Source of the DNA: Paenibacillus sp. PCH8
Lineage (GTDB): Bacteria; Bacillota; Bacilli; Paenibacillales; Paenibacillaceae
Length of the DNA: 64,000 bases
NCBI RefSeq assembly: GCF_002968835.1
Contig: NZ_PKQK01000001.1
Location: forward strand, 2,170,001-2,234,000
Reading direction: 5' to 3'
This document shows positions 39,083 through 48,406 of this stretch, in pieces; positions within the stretch are counted from its first letter, which is position 1, and every line of letters begins with the position of its first letter. The translations under genes and the position numbers were made by a program. The notes under the pieces were generated by a model that saw only the letters and a program-made list of their open reading frames with translations, ran no database searches and was not told the DNA's origin.

Positions 39083-40003
39083 GTGTCTATAGTAGATATG
39101 GGGAATAAAGATGTTGTGACGGATACGATGGTTATCAAAGCTATGGAAAAAAGTCTGGCCATCATCAGATTTGATATGGATCGCAGAGTAACGTATGTGA
39201 ATGATGTATTTGCCTCAACAATGGGCTATAAACGAGAAGATATGTATGGCATGCAGCATCAACAATTATGCTTCGGCGAATTCGTGAACAGTTCGGATTA
39301 TACAGCATTTTGGAAGAGCATATTCAGTGGAATAAGCGTTCAGGATAAGGTTGAGCGCAAGGATGCAAAAGGCAACTCGGTGTGGCTTGAGGCAACGTAT
39401 ATGCCGGTATACGATGAGACAAATCAGAAAATACTGGGCGTTTCCAAAATAGCTACCAACATTACCAATCGTCAGAACAATATCTCGGCTGTGGTCAACG
39501 AGCTGAAAATAATGTCTCATGAACTGAACGAGCAAGCAGATGTAGGCATTGGACGGAGCCAGGAGTTAATGTCGAGTATCGCATATATCTCAGAAGTATC
39601 GGCTTCAAACCGGGCGACGTTGACTCATCTGCAGGAACAGGCCGGGTCCATTCAAGGAGTAGTACGAACAATACGCGAGATTTCATCACAGACACAGTTG
39701 CTAGCATTAAATGCTGCGATTGAAGCTGCGCATGCGGGGGAATTCGGACGCGGATTTGATATTGTGGCCAAGGAAGTAAAAAAACTTTCCTCGATGGTGG
39801 AAAATTCGATTAACCAGATTCGTGATAGCGTTACTGGAATTACCAAGGAGATTGGCAATATCACAGGCGGTACACAAAAGGTAGAGGAATATGTTGAGCA
39901 GAGCCAAAAGCGTATTGAGATCGCTTTGAATGACTTTACGGCAATTGCTGCATCTGCTCATTTGCTTGATGCCAAAGCGGAGCAAGTGACCAAAATCGTA
40001 TAA
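39083..40003 (+). CDS. Soluble PAS-domain methyl-accepting chemotaxis protein
   Basis: This is a cytoplasmic chemoreceptor of 306 residues. The start is GTG 39083, preceded by AGTGGGGG seven bases upstream; an ATG eight codons earlier has no ribosome site. A PAS domain covers about residues 20-130 ([26 protein letters not shown] through [15 protein letters not shown]). It is followed by a coiled-coil signalling domain with the conserved hairpin tip ([31 protein letters not shown]). There are no membrane segments and no HAMP domain, and the signalling part is short. It probably senses an internal cue (redox, ligand or energy) and acts on CheA/CheW. It stands alone between terminators. Confidence 0.88.
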   Translation: MSIVDMGNKDVVTDTMVIKAMEKSLAIIRFDMDRRVTYVNDVFASTMGYKREDMYGMQHQQLCFGEFVNSSDYTAFWKSIFSGISVQDKVERKDAKGNSVWLEATYMPVYDETNQKILGVSKIATNITNRQNNISAVVNELKIMSHELNEQADVGIGRSQELMSSIAYISEVSASNRATLTHLQEQAGSIQGVVRTIREISSQTQLLALNAAIEAAHAGEFGRGFDIVAKEVKKLSSMVENSINQIRDSVTGITKEIGNITGGTQKVEEYVEQSQKRIEIALNDFTAIAASAHLLDAKAEQVTKIV

Positions 40004-40087
40004 TATATGATGGATAGATTGCAGGATAACTATGTGACATGTCCGTTATCTGCTGGTTACTCTGTATTGTGACGGATTAATATGAAG

Positions 40088-40114
40088 CGGTTCCTTATAC
40101 AGGAACCGTTTTTT
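40088..40114 (+). terminator. Intrinsic terminator after the chemoreceptor gene
   Basis: CGGTTCCT pairs with AGGAACCG around a TATAC loop and is followed by six Ts. Confidence 0.85.
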
Positions 40115-40266
40115 GCTGTTTACAGAATATACGATGTAAGCATTGGGAGGGTAAGCCTCTCTTCGAGCAGGTCGGTTAAAAAACGGGAATTATTGTGTAC
40201 AAACGGGGACACAATACTTGGGAATACCTGCAGCTTCGTCTTGCAGAGAAATGTTGGGGTGGGAAC

Positions 40267-41979
40267 ATGTGGTCAACAATTGTATCCTACGTGCCGGAAC
40301 GGTCCATATGGATTCAGGCATTGTTAGTTCTGCTCATTCCGATTGGCATTACCTTGACCATGCGCTGGATTAATGCATCCATCAAGCGTGGCAGCTTCTC
40401 TCGTTCCAAGAATTCGTCCATATCTTCAAGGGATATCTCGCCAGCAGCTGCGGGTCTGGGTACAGGTACCGAGACAGGACACTATGCCAATATTAAATTA
40501 ACCGGTAAATACAGTACTGATCTAATTAGTGTTAGAGAGAGTTTTGGTCAGAATGCAGACGTGCATATTCGAGAATTTATCATCAGGGGTACGAATACGC
40601 GTGCTGCCGTCATGTACACCGAAGGTCTGGTGGATCTGGACTTAATTGATGACCACCTGATTACACCATTGATGTTAGAAGGTGTACCTGAGCTGAAGCA
40701 GGAAGGTTTCGTTCATCCAGACAACGCACACTTGCTAGCTTCATATCTAAAGGATCAGCTGCTTCCTGTTAGCCAGATTCAGGAGACTCAATCCCTTCAA
40801 GAACTCGCACTGGGTGTTCTGCTTGGTAAAAATGCACTGTTGGTGGACGGTATGCCAGGTGCGATGTTAATTGGAACTTCCAAGGGGAAATCGCGCGGCA
40901 TCGATGAACCCCTGTCAGAAGGTTTGCTCCGCGGTCCTCGTATTGGTTTTACCGAAGAGTTAAGTGATAATACCGGCATTTTACGTCGTTACGGAAGTGA
41001 TCAGAGCCTGTTTATTCAGAAGTATGAAGTGGGTTCACGGATCAAAAAAGATTTGGCGATTGCGTATATTCAGGATATTGCCGATCCCAATCTGGTGGCG
41101 GAAGTTCGCAAGCGAATTGAAGAGATGGATATGGATATCATGCTCGAGTCTGGTTATGTAGAACAGCTCATCGAAGATAGTACATTGAGTCCTTTCCAAC
41201 AGATATTGAATACGGAAAGACCTGACCGGGTCATTGCTGCCTTGCTGGAAGGCCGGGTGGCCATTTTATTGGATGGAACGCCATTTGTATTGGTTGTGCC
41301 GGTGACCTTCAGCATGTTGCTCCAATCTCCCGAAGACTATTATGAACGCTGGATTCCCGGAACCTTTTTGCGTATGTTGCGCTTTATGTCAGCTATGCTG
41401 GCACTGCTTGCTCCTGCGCTCTATATCTCATTTATCTCGTTCCATCCCGGGCTTATCCCAACCAAACTGGTATTGACGATTATTGAAACCCGAACTGGAG
41501 TACCGTTCCCTTCGATCATTGAAGTGTTGATCATGGAACTCTCCATTGAGATTCTGAGGGAGGCGGGAATACGTTTGCCTAAGCCGATTGGGCCAGCAAT
41601 GGGGATCGTGGGAGGTTTGATTATCGGTCAAGCTGCGGTACAAGCAGGAATTATAAGCCAATTTCTTGTCATTGTTGTTGCGGTTACGGCCATATCCTCC
41701 TTTACGATTCCTGTCTATAGTGCAGGGTTAACGCTGCGGATTCTGAGATTTGCCGCCATGTTTAGTGCAGCTGTACTTGGATTGTATGGTGTGGTTATGT
41801 TCTTTCTGCTCGTGTGTACTCATCTGGCGAGGCTCTCAAGTTTTGGAGTACCTTATGTTTCGCCGGCTGTTCCATACCATATGAGTGATTGGAAGGATTT
41901 CGTCATTCGCGCTCCGCTCAATATGATGAGAAGGCGCCCTGAGATGACAAATCCGGTAGATCAGGATCGGAAAAAATAA
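40267..41979 (+). CDS. Spore germination receptor subunit A (GerA family)
   Basis: This is subunit A of a Ger-type nutrient germinant receptor in the spore inner membrane. ATG 40267 with GGGGTGGGA upstream gives 570 residues and starts just before the first membrane stretch; a GTG at 40195 is possible but has a poorer ribosome site. The family core is clear: an N-terminal soluble part with ITTPLMLEG-like and [31 protein letters not shown] segments, then membrane segments from about residue 380. It is followed by the B and C subunit genes with small gaps or overlaps. Such operons are read in the forespore by sigma-G; I see no convincing sigma-G promoter. Confidence 0.92.
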   Translation: MWSTIVSYVPERSIWIQALLVLLIPIGITLTMRWINASIKRGSFSRSKNSSISSRDISPAAAGLGTGTETGHYANIKLTGKYSTDLISVRESFGQNADVHIREFIIRGTNTRAAVMYTEGLVDLDLIDDHLITPLMLEGVPELKQEGFVHPDNAHLLASYLKDQLLPVSQIQETQSLQELALGVLLGKNALLVDGMPGAMLIGTSKGKSRGIDEPLSEGLLRGPRIGFTEELSDNTGILRRYGSDQSLFIQKYEVGSRIKKDLAIAYIQDIADPNLVAEVRKRIEEMDMDIMLESGYVEQLIEDSTLSPFQQILNTERPDRVIAALLEGRVAILLDGTPFVLVVPVTFSMLLQSPEDYYERWIPGTFLRMLRFMSAMLALLAPALYISFISFHPGLIPTKLVLTIIETRTGVPFPSIIEVLIMELSIEILREAGIRLPKPIGPAMGIVGGLIIGQAAVQAGIISQFLVIVVAVTAISSFTIPVYSAGLTLRILRFAAMFSAAVLGLYGVVMFFLLVCTHLARLSSFGVPYVSPAVPYHMSDWKDFVIRAPLNMMRRRPEMTNPVDQDRKK

Positions 41980-42017
41980 ATAAATAAATAAATCATGACC
42001 TCTGAGGTGAAAATGAA

Positions 42018-43118
42018 ATGGGCAGCTCCCCCAAAAAGATAACCACTACGCAGGCTGTCGTAGTTATTGTCAATAACATGCTTGGCGCTGGGATATTGAC
42101 TCTCCCTCGGACAACGAGCAAAGCTGTCGGAACGCCGGATGTCTGGATTTCCATTATTCTCTCCGGACTAGCCATCACGGGTGTTGGTATCATTCTGGTT
42201 ACCCTGTGTCGGAGATTTCCAGGGAAAACAGTCTTTCAGTTCACCCGTGAGATTACGGGGAGCTGGATTGCGTACATACTGGGATTCGCCATGATCATAT
42301 ATTTTACGGTAATTGCTGCATTTGAAATTAGAGTAATGGCCGATGTAACGGGAATGTATCTGCTCGAACGTACGCCAACTTGGGCGATTGTAATGGTCTT
42401 CATGTGGATCGGGATATATATGCTTTCAGGCGGACTTGCCGTCATTGTGCGCGTGTTCGAAATCATTTTGCCAATTACGCTGGTTATCTTTGTGATTGAA
42501 ATTCTGCTTAGTAATCAGCTATTCGAGATCGGCAATCTGAGGCCGTTACTTGGTGAGGGAATCTCGCCCGTGCTTAAAGGATTGAAGCCTTCACTTCTGG
42601 CGTACACGGGATACGAGGTAATGTTTATCATGACTGCCTATATGAAAAATCCGAAGAAAAGCAATAAAGCAATGAGCTGGGGCATATCCATCTCCACGAT
42701 GATTTACCTGATTACAGTCGTGATGGTTGTAGGTAGTTTGTCCCTGGATGGAATTAAAACAAGAACCTGGCCAACGTTGGATTTGGTGAGAAGTTTTGAG
42801 ATTCAAGGTTTAATTTTTGAGCGTTTTGAATCTTTACTATTAGCCATATGGATCATGCAGATTTTTTCGAGCTACACGATCACTCACTATTGTGCTTCGG
42901 TGGGCATTCGGGATTTGTTTCGTTCCAAAAAGATCCAGGTCATTATGTACGCTCTGCTTCCAGTCATATATGTAACGGCTTTGATGCCCAAAAACGTAGA
43001 CGAGACCTTCGCGCTGGGCGATCTGTTGGGCAATACATCCGTGCTTTTATTTGCCATTCTGCCTCTGGTGTTGCTACTAATGAGTCTGATTCGCAAAAAA
43101 GGAGGCAAACATGCATGA
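42018..43118 (+). CDS. Spore germination receptor subunit B (GerAB-type permease)
   Basis: This is a 366-residue integral membrane protein of the GerAB endospore germination permease family (amino acid/polyamine permease fold, about ten membrane segments). ATG 42018 follows CTGAGGTGAAA. The B subunit is thought to bind the germinant. The opening KITTTQAVVVIVNNMLGAGILTLPRTTSKAVGTPDVW is typical. The stop overlaps the start of the C subunit gene by four bases (ATGA), so translation is coupled. Confidence 0.92.
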   Translation: MGSSPKKITTTQAVVVIVNNMLGAGILTLPRTTSKAVGTPDVWISIILSGLAITGVGIILVTLCRRFPGKTVFQFTREITGSWIAYILGFAMIIYFTVIAAFEIRVMADVTGMYLLERTPTWAIVMVFMWIGIYMLSGGLAVIVRVFEIILPITLVIFVIEILLSNQLFEIGNLRPLLGEGISPVLKGLKPSLLAYTGYEVMFIMTAYMKNPKKSNKAMSWGISISTMIYLITVVMVVGSLSLDGIKTRTWPTLDLVRSFEIQGLIFERFESLLLAIWIMQIFSSYTITHYCASVGIRDLFRSKKIQVIMYALLPVIYVTALMPKNVDETFALGDLLGNTSVLLFAILPLVLLLMSLIRKKGGKHA

Positions 43119-44317
43119 TTCGAACTGGTGTGCTTTTGCGTGTAATCTCTGCCTTGTCCGTTCTATTGTTGATGTCTGGATGCTGGAGCAGCCGGGAGAT
43201 CGAGGATCTGAGTCTATATGTTGGTCTAGGTATAGATGTCGGCAAAGAGACGGAATTTGAGAAGAACATCGCCGAACAGGGAGGGGATTACAGGAAGCGG
43301 AATATTTTGACTGCAACGGTGCAGATTGCTCCCGGTTATTCCAGTAGCCAAAAAAGCGGACAATCAGGTTCACCCTCTTCCGGCAAAACCTCCTATTCCA
43401 ATGAACAGCTTACCGGAGATTCATTACTCCAGATCTTTCGTCAATTCGCATTAAGACGAGATCGTCCACTCATCGGACATCATCTAAAGGTCATCGTCGT
43501 CTCTAAAGATATTGCCAAAAAATATGGACTGAATCAATTACTTGATTTTGTACTTAGGGATAACGACATTCGTCCCAATTGTCTGGTGCTGATTAGTCAT
43601 CATCGCGCGGCAGATGTACTGACTTCAGAAGATCCATCCCGAATTCCAGCTTTTTATCTCACAGGAATCACGAACAATGCGTACTTGTCCAACAAGATTC
43701 TGGAGCCGGTCTTGCTCACCAAATTAGATGCACAGATGCAATCTGGTTCCAGCTTCCTGCTTCAGAATGTGCTGAATTTCAACGGAGAAGACAAGTTCTC
43801 TGGAGGTAGCATTTTTGAGGGGAAAACAACCAAATTTCTCGGGGAGCTTACTCAAACAGATCTGGAAGGACTATCTTGGCTCATGACTAAAAATCGGGGC
43901 GGTGTTGTGAAGACTCATAACAAAGAAGGTTTCACCGTTCTATATGAGATTAAAAAGAAAAAAACTAAAATCATCGCTAAGGTGGTTGGCAGTGATATCT
44001 CATTCCATGTGAAGAGCGAGTCGCAAGGCTGGCTGATGGAGGATTGGCGTGCTCCCGAAGAAGAGGAGAAGGGTGCTTACCTGAGGGAACTGGAAAAGGA
44101 ATTTTCGGACATGGCTGAACAACAGATTAGTCAAGTACTGTACAAGCTTCAGCATACGTATAAAGTAGACGTTGCTGATTTCCGGGATAGCTTGCGTATC
44201 CAATATCCAAAAACGTGGAAGAAGGTCAAAGATGATTGGGATCACATCTTTAGCACCGTGCCCATTACGTATGAAGTAAAGATTAACATCACCAATCCGG
44301 GTTCTTCAACCGAGTAG
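43115..44317 (+). CDS. Spore germination receptor subunit C (GerAC-type lipoprotein)
   Basis: This is a 400-residue lipoprotein. ATG 43115 lies within the ATGA overlap and follows AAAAGGAGG (43097-43104). A longer open reading upstream is only the overlap with the B gene. The signal peptide ends in a lipobox, LLMSGC, so the Cys near residue 23 is lipidated. CWSSREIEDLSLYVGLGID is the standard start of mature GerAC, and the C-terminal domain follows from about residue 230. It completes the A-B-C receptor. Confidence 0.92.
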   Translation: MIRTGVLLRVISALSVLLLMSGCWSSREIEDLSLYVGLGIDVGKETEFEKNIAEQGGDYRKRNILTATVQIAPGYSSSQKSGQSGSPSSGKTSYSNEQLTGDSLLQIFRQFALRRDRPLIGHHLKVIVVSKDIAKKYGLNQLLDFVLRDNDIRPNCLVLISHHRAADVLTSEDPSRIPAFYLTGITNNAYLSNKILEPVLLTKLDAQMQSGSSFLLQNVLNFNGEDKFSGGSIFEGKTTKFLGELTQTDLEGLSWLMTKNRGGVVKTHNKEGFTVLYEIKKKKTKIIAKVVGSDISFHVKSESQGWLMEDWRAPEEEEKGAYLRELEKEFSDMAEQQISQVLYKLQHTYKVDVADFRDSLRIQYPKTWKKVKDDWDHIFSTVPITYEVKINITNPGSSTE

Positions 44318-44348
44318 CGTAGAATAATATTGAATTAATATTTAAATG

Positions 44349-44377
44349 TTGACACATTTATAATAGATCGCTATATT
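44349..44377 (+). promoter_or_regulatory. Sigma-A promoter of the S-box/mmuP-mmuM transcript
   Basis: TTGACA (44349-44354), a 17-base spacer and TATATT (44372-44377) lie just upstream of the S-box element. The TATAAT at 44359 is only four bases from TTGACA and cannot be its -10 partner. Confidence 0.75.
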
Positions 44378-44393
44378 TATAAAAAATCATTTT

Positions 44394-44550
44394 CTTATCC
44401 AGAGAGGTGGAGGGACTGGCCCTTAGAAACCTCAGCAACAGATCTGAAGGATACTGTGCTAATTCCAGCGGGTGAAAGCCTGATAGATAGGAGCGTTTGT
44501 TTTTATTTGTCAGTAACGGCACACTCTTCAGGAAGAGTGCGCCTTTTTTG
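44394..44550 (+). ncRNA. S-box (SAM-I) riboswitch with terminator
   Basis: The conserved S-box core is present in order: AGAGAGGTGGAGGGACTGGCCC, then GAAACCTCAGCAAC, AAGGATACTGTGCTAATTCC, and GTGAAAGCCTGATAGATAGGAG. P1 pairs CTTATC-side with GATAG-side sequence. A terminator hairpin follows, with arms GGCACACTCTTC and GAAGAGTGCGCC and a TTTTTTG run (44518-44550). SAM binding should stop transcription before the S-methylmethionine genes, so they are made only when SAM is low. Confidence 0.95.
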
Positions 44551-44585
44551 TTTTTTCTGGATGATGAAGTAGGGGAGCAGCAGGT

Positions 44586-45998
44586 ATGGAGAACAACAAT
44601 GACAAAGGACACTTTCAGCGGAAAATGCAGGCACGGCATGTAATCATGCTCTCTTTGGGTGGAGTTATCGGAACAGGATTATTTCTAAGCTCGGGTTACA
44701 CGATTCAGCAGGCAGGACCACTGGGGACCATTCTGTCCTATCTGATCGGAGCAATTGTCGTATATCTGGTCATGCTCTGTCTTGGGGAACTGTCAGTACA
44801 TATGCCAGAGACGGGCGCATTTCATAGCTACGCAGCCAAGTATATTGGACCAGCCACAGGTTACACCGTCGCATGGCTGTACTGGTTAACCTGGACGGTT
44901 GCGCTCGGTTCTGAATTCACAGCCGCTGGACTGCTGATGCAACGCTGGTTCCCATCGGTGAACGTATGGATATGGAGTGCGCTGTTTGCACTGATGATCT
45001 TCCTGTTCAATGCATTAACAGTGAAATTTTTTGCGGAATCCGAGTTCTGGTTCTCATCTGTGAAAGTAGTTACCATTGTAATCTTCATTATTATCGGTGG
45101 TGCAGCCATGTTCGGGATGATTCCTATGGCGAGTTCTGAACCGGCTCCGTTTCTATCGAATATTACAGCTTCTGGATGGTTTCCGCACGGGGCTACGGCG
45201 ATATTGATGACTATGCTTGCTGTAAACTTTGCCTTTTCGGGTACCGAGTTAATCGGGATTGCCGCTGGAGAGACCGAAAATCCGGAAAAGACGATTCCGA
45301 AAGCGATCCATACCACCTTGTGGCGTTTAATTATTTTCTTTATCGGTACGATTGTGATCTTGTCTGCGCTGCTGCCGATGTCGGATGCGAGTGTACTGGA
45401 AAGTCCATTCGTTGCCGTGATGGAGCGAATTGGAGTTCCGTATGCGGCGGATATTATGAACTTTGTTATTCTGACGGCTATTCTATCGGCTGCCAATTCA
45501 GGTCTGTATGCGTCGTCGCGGATGCTCTGGTCTTTGGCGGATAAAAAGACAGTCTCACCTTGGTTCGCCAAATTGACCAAACGCGGGGTGCCGCTGAATG
45601 CACTTCTGATCAGTATGGTTGGTGGCGCGCTGGCTTTGCTGTCCAGTGTCATCGCACCAGGTACGGTGTATATTACACTGGTCTCCATCTCAGGTCTTGC
45701 CGTTGTTGCGGTATGGATGAGCATCAGCGCTTCCCAATACATGTTCCGTAGACAGTATATCCGTGAGGGTCATGCGGTCAAAGATCTGGTCTACCGCACA
45801 CCGCTGTATCCAGCGGTACCGATTATTTCGTTCATATTATGTCTGGCTTCATGCATAGGTATTGCCTTTGACCCGACACAACGCATTGCCTTGTATTGCG
45901 GGATTCCATTTATCGCAGTGTGTTACGCAGCTTATTATCTGACAGAACGTGTGAATAAGAAAAGAGGACAAGTCCATGATGCAAATACAACAGACTAA
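44586..45998 (+). CDS. mmuP: S-methylmethionine permease
   Basis: This is a 470-residue amino acid permease of the APC family with about 12 membrane segments. The consensus [13 protein letters not shown] sits at residues 19-31. ATG 44586 follows GGGGAGCAGCAGG. The S-box riboswitch upstream and the homocysteine S-methyltransferase downstream, which overlaps by 23 bases, point to S-methylmethionine as substrate; sequence alone would allow other amino acids. The pair matches mmuP-mmuM of E. coli and ybgF-ybgG of Bacillus. Confidence 0.88.
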   Translation: MENNNDKGHFQRKMQARHVIMLSLGGVIGTGLFLSSGYTIQQAGPLGTILSYLIGAIVVYLVMLCLGELSVHMPETGAFHSYAAKYIGPATGYTVAWLYWLTWTVALGSEFTAAGLLMQRWFPSVNVWIWSALFALMIFLFNALTVKFFAESEFWFSSVKVVTIVIFIIIGGAAMFGMIPMASSEPAPFLSNITASGWFPHGATAILMTMLAVNFAFSGTELIGIAAGETENPEKTIPKAIHTTLWRLIIFFIGTIVILSALLPMSDASVLESPFVAVMERIGVPYAADIMNFVILTAILSAANSGLYASSRMLWSLADKKTVSPWFAKLTKRGVPLNALLISMVGGALALLSSVIAPGTVYITLVSISGLAVVAVWMSISASQYMFRRQYIREGHAVKDLVYRTPLYPAVPIISFILCLASCIGIAFDPTQRIALYCGIPFIAVCYAAYYLTERVNKKRGQVHDANTTD

Positions 45999-47046
45999 CC
46001 CCATAGAAGAGATCCTGCGTAAATATCCGGTTATGATTCTGGACGGAGCACTGGCGACCGAACTTGAACAGCATGGATGTGATCTGGATGATCCACTCTG
46101 GTCGGCTCGTGTGTTGCTTGAGAATCCTGATGTTATCGTGCAGGTCCATGCGGATTATTTCCGAGCAGGAGCTGACTGTGCGATTACATCCAGTTATCAG
46201 GCGACGGTGGATGGCTTCAGCAAGCGAGGAATCGATGAACAGGCAGCGCTTGAGCTGATCCGTAAGACAGTGGAGCTGGCTGCACAGGCGAGAGATGAGG
46301 TGTGGGCAGAAGTGCAGAGCGGTGTAGTAGGGAGTGAAGGTTTAAAGGGTCAGTCTGTAGAAGTTCCTTCGGTACGTGTCGAGGCCGTGGAGAACGAGGA
46401 GCATAGGGCAGATCGTACAGGGGATCGCGAAGGAGATTGTCTTCTTCGTCCACGTCCAATTATTGTCGGGTCCGTTGGGCCATATGGCGCCTATCTGGCG
46501 GATGGTTCGGAGTATGTGGGACATTACGGGGTATCGGATGAGACGCTGTCCGCATTTCACCGTCCGCGTATGGCCGCTTTGCTTGAAGCTGGTGCTGATA
46601 TTCTGGCGTTTGAGACGATTCCTTCGTTGCAGGAAGCACAAGTGCTGGTTAATCTACTGAAGGAGTTTCCTCATGCGTATGCTTGGCTATCTTTTTCTTT
46701 AAAAGATGGGACAAGCATCAGCGAGGGCACACCTCTTGAGGTATGTGCACAGACGTTTGGCTCCGAGCCGCAGGTTGCGGCGATTGGCCTGAACTGTGCT
46801 CCGATGGAAGTGGTGACGGAAGCTGTGATTATTTTACGCCGTGCCAGCGACAAACCTGTCATTGTTTATCCCAACTCAGGTGAGACATATGATGCTGTGA
46901 CGAAGACGTGGAGCGGACAGGGGACCTGTGGTAGTATGAGGGACGCATCGGAAGCCTGGATTGCTGCGGGTGCGCAGATTATTGGCGGCTGTTGCCGCAC
47001 TACGCCACATCAGATCGGTGAACTTGCCAAGAAGTGGCGGAGTTAA
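45976..47046 (+). CDS. mmuM: Homocysteine S-methyltransferase with an extra insertion
   Basis: This enzyme transfers methyl from S-methylmethionine to homocysteine, giving two methionines. It is a zinc-dependent TIM barrel. ATG 45976 follows AAGAGGAC and overlaps the permease gene. Zinc ligands are the Cys in GLNCAP (near residue 275) and the CC pair in IGGCCRTTP (near residue 336). The start [17 protein letters not shown] and [17 protein letters not shown] are typical. The protein has 356 residues against about 310 for the family. The excess is an insertion of about 40 residues at 113-157 (46,312-46,445), charged and rich in Glu, Val and Arg, between two conserved blocks. Confidence 0.9.
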   Translation: MMQIQQTNPIEEILRKYPVMILDGALATELEQHGCDLDDPLWSARVLLENPDVIVQVHADYFRAGADCAITSSYQATVDGFSKRGIDEQAALELIRKTVELAAQARDEVWAEVQSGVVGSEGLKGQSVEVPSVRVEAVENEEHRADRTGDREGDCLLRPRPIIVGSVGPYGAYLADGSEYVGHYGVSDETLSAFHRPRMAALLEAGADILAFETIPSLQEAQVLVNLLKEFPHAYAWLSFSLKDGTSISEGTPLEVCAQTFGSEPQVAAIGLNCAPMEVVTEAVIILRRASDKPVIVYPNSGETYDAVTKTWSGQGTCGSMRDASEAWIAAGAQIIGGCCRTTPHQIGELAKKWRS

Positions 47047-47102
47047 AAGACTTGATGTAGAGTTGCACCCCCGAAAAGCTAGAGATACAACCACATATGA
47101 AG

Positions 47103-47143
47103 AAGCCCTCACGATCCATTACTGGATTAGTGAGGGCTTTTTC
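47103..47143 (+). terminator. Intrinsic terminator after mmuM
   Basis: Arms AAGCCCTCAC and GTGAGGGCTT enclose an inner GATCCA/TGGATT stem and are followed by TTTTTC. Confidence 0.88.
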
Positions 47144-47203
47144 AGTGTGATTTAGCGTTAACATCAACGTTAGGAAATTTCTCTTCTTATGCTTTAGATA
47201 AGG

Positions 47204-48376
47204 CTATTTAATTAACTGAGTGCTAACTAAAGTACGACCTTCGTCGCTTAGGATGTACAGACCCGTTGTGTTATTGAGAAATAGATGTTCATCATTAAGA
47301 TCAAATTCGCCATTTTTGTAAGTGTACAAAACGTTCAGGTTGCTTGTGTCCATAATAACTAGTTCGTCATTGCCATTCTTTTTAGCTGTAAACATAAAAC
47401 TTGTACCATCAACTGCTATATGAAGAGACATCCAATAGCTGTTATAGGTGGTTGTTATCGGCAGATATGCCTTCTCAGTGATTAACTTACCCGTAGATGA
47501 ATATAACTTAATTCGTTTATTTTTAGCATCCACAAACAAAAAACGATCCTTCAATGCAACAATTTCTGTTGAATAATCAATATAAGGAAGTTCTTTTGTC
47601 CATTTAATTTTCCCCGAACTGTTGTATGCTTTTAGCGTCACAATTTTTTTGTAAATACTATAATGCAACAATGTATCATCGGATAGACCCAGAATCTGGT
47701 TATACCCTTTTCCGCCAGCAATCGTTTTTATTTTTTTTCCTGTGGTCAGGCTGCTCATGTAGAAATCGGGATGATCACTAAATTTTTTGCCGATGATCAC
47801 ATTTCCTGTAATCTGTTTAATTAAATATGGAACCTTGAAATTTCGGCTTAAATTTCCGTTGGTATCGTAATAGTAGAGTGTACTGCTCTTTAAATCATCA
47901 GAGTCCGCAATCACATACAAACTTCCATTTTCTCTTGGATAGGCTGACTCAGGCCCGTAGTATCTCAAAAAATCTTCTGGTGGCCCCGGTAAAGGGGCTG
48001 TCCAACGGATTTCACCTGTGGCTATATGCTTGGCACTGACTTGATTATCGTGGAAAATAAACATATATCCATCATCGGATAGCGTGTACTCGTTGTCCGT
48101 TGGAATCGACCAAAGTAGCTCCCCTGTTTTGGCATCCACACTGTCGATATAATAATCATTATTCTTGCCTGCTTTAGTTACGAGCAGACTTTCATTCCCC
48201 ATGGCGTTCGTAACACTCTTCATTGAATATGAGCTTGTTGCACTCTGTCCGCCGTTGGTAATATCATACCCCCATTGGAATTGCAGCAGATCTTTAGCCA
48301 GAGCTGGCTCGGATGGGATCGCAAGGAAGATGCATAGGCTGGCTATAAGCCAATAGTTGATTCGTTTTAAACTCAT
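47204..48376 (-). CDS. Secreted PQQ-like beta-propeller protein (second of tandem pair)
   Basis: This is a 390-residue exported protein. The start ATG has AAGGAG seven bases upstream. A signal peptide covers residues 1-27 (LIASLCIFLAIPSEPALA). The mature part shows recurring blade motifs of PQQ/WD-like propellers: DAKTGELLWSIP, IATGEIRWTAP, SSGKIKWTKEL and STGKLITEKA. No catalytic or cofactor residues can be named. It is a diverged paralogue of the gene 30 bases upstream on the same strand, and the two likely form an operon. A structural or binding role at the cell surface is a guess; no function is assigned. Confidence 0.75.
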   Translation of the reverse strand: MSLKRINYWLIASLCIFLAIPSEPALAKDLLQFQWGYDITNGGQSATSSYSMKSVTNAMGNESLLVTKAGKNNDYYIDSVDAKTGELLWSIPTDNEYTLSDDGYMFIFHDNQVSAKHIATGEIRWTAPLPGPPEDFLRYYGPESAYPRENGSLYVIADSDDLKSSTLYYYDTNGNLSRNFKVPYLIKQITGNVIIGKKFSDHPDFYMSSLTTGKKIKTIAGGKGYNQILGLSDDTLLHYSIYKKIVTLKAYNSSGKIKWTKELPYIDYSTEIVALKDRFLFVDAKNKRIKLYSSTGKLITEKAYLPITTTYNSYWMSLHIAVDGTSFMFTAKKNGNDELVIMDTSNLNVLYTYKNGEFDLNDEHLFLNNTTGLYILSDEGRTLVSTQLIK

Positions 48377-48406
48377 TGGTAGACTCCTTATGTAATGTTC
48401 TATGGA

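Noticed and set aside
40141..40266. Forespore sigma-G promoter before the germination operon
   Set aside because: Only partial matches to the -35 and -10 elements were found, with no convincing spacing.
44349..44364. TTGACA followed by TATAAT as a promoter
   Set aside because: The two boxes are only four bases apart. TATATT at 44372 has the correct 17-base spacing.
44861..45742. Open frame of 293 codons on the minus strand
   Set aside because: It is antisense to the S-methylmethionine permease and its Thr/Ile-rich sequence has no family features.
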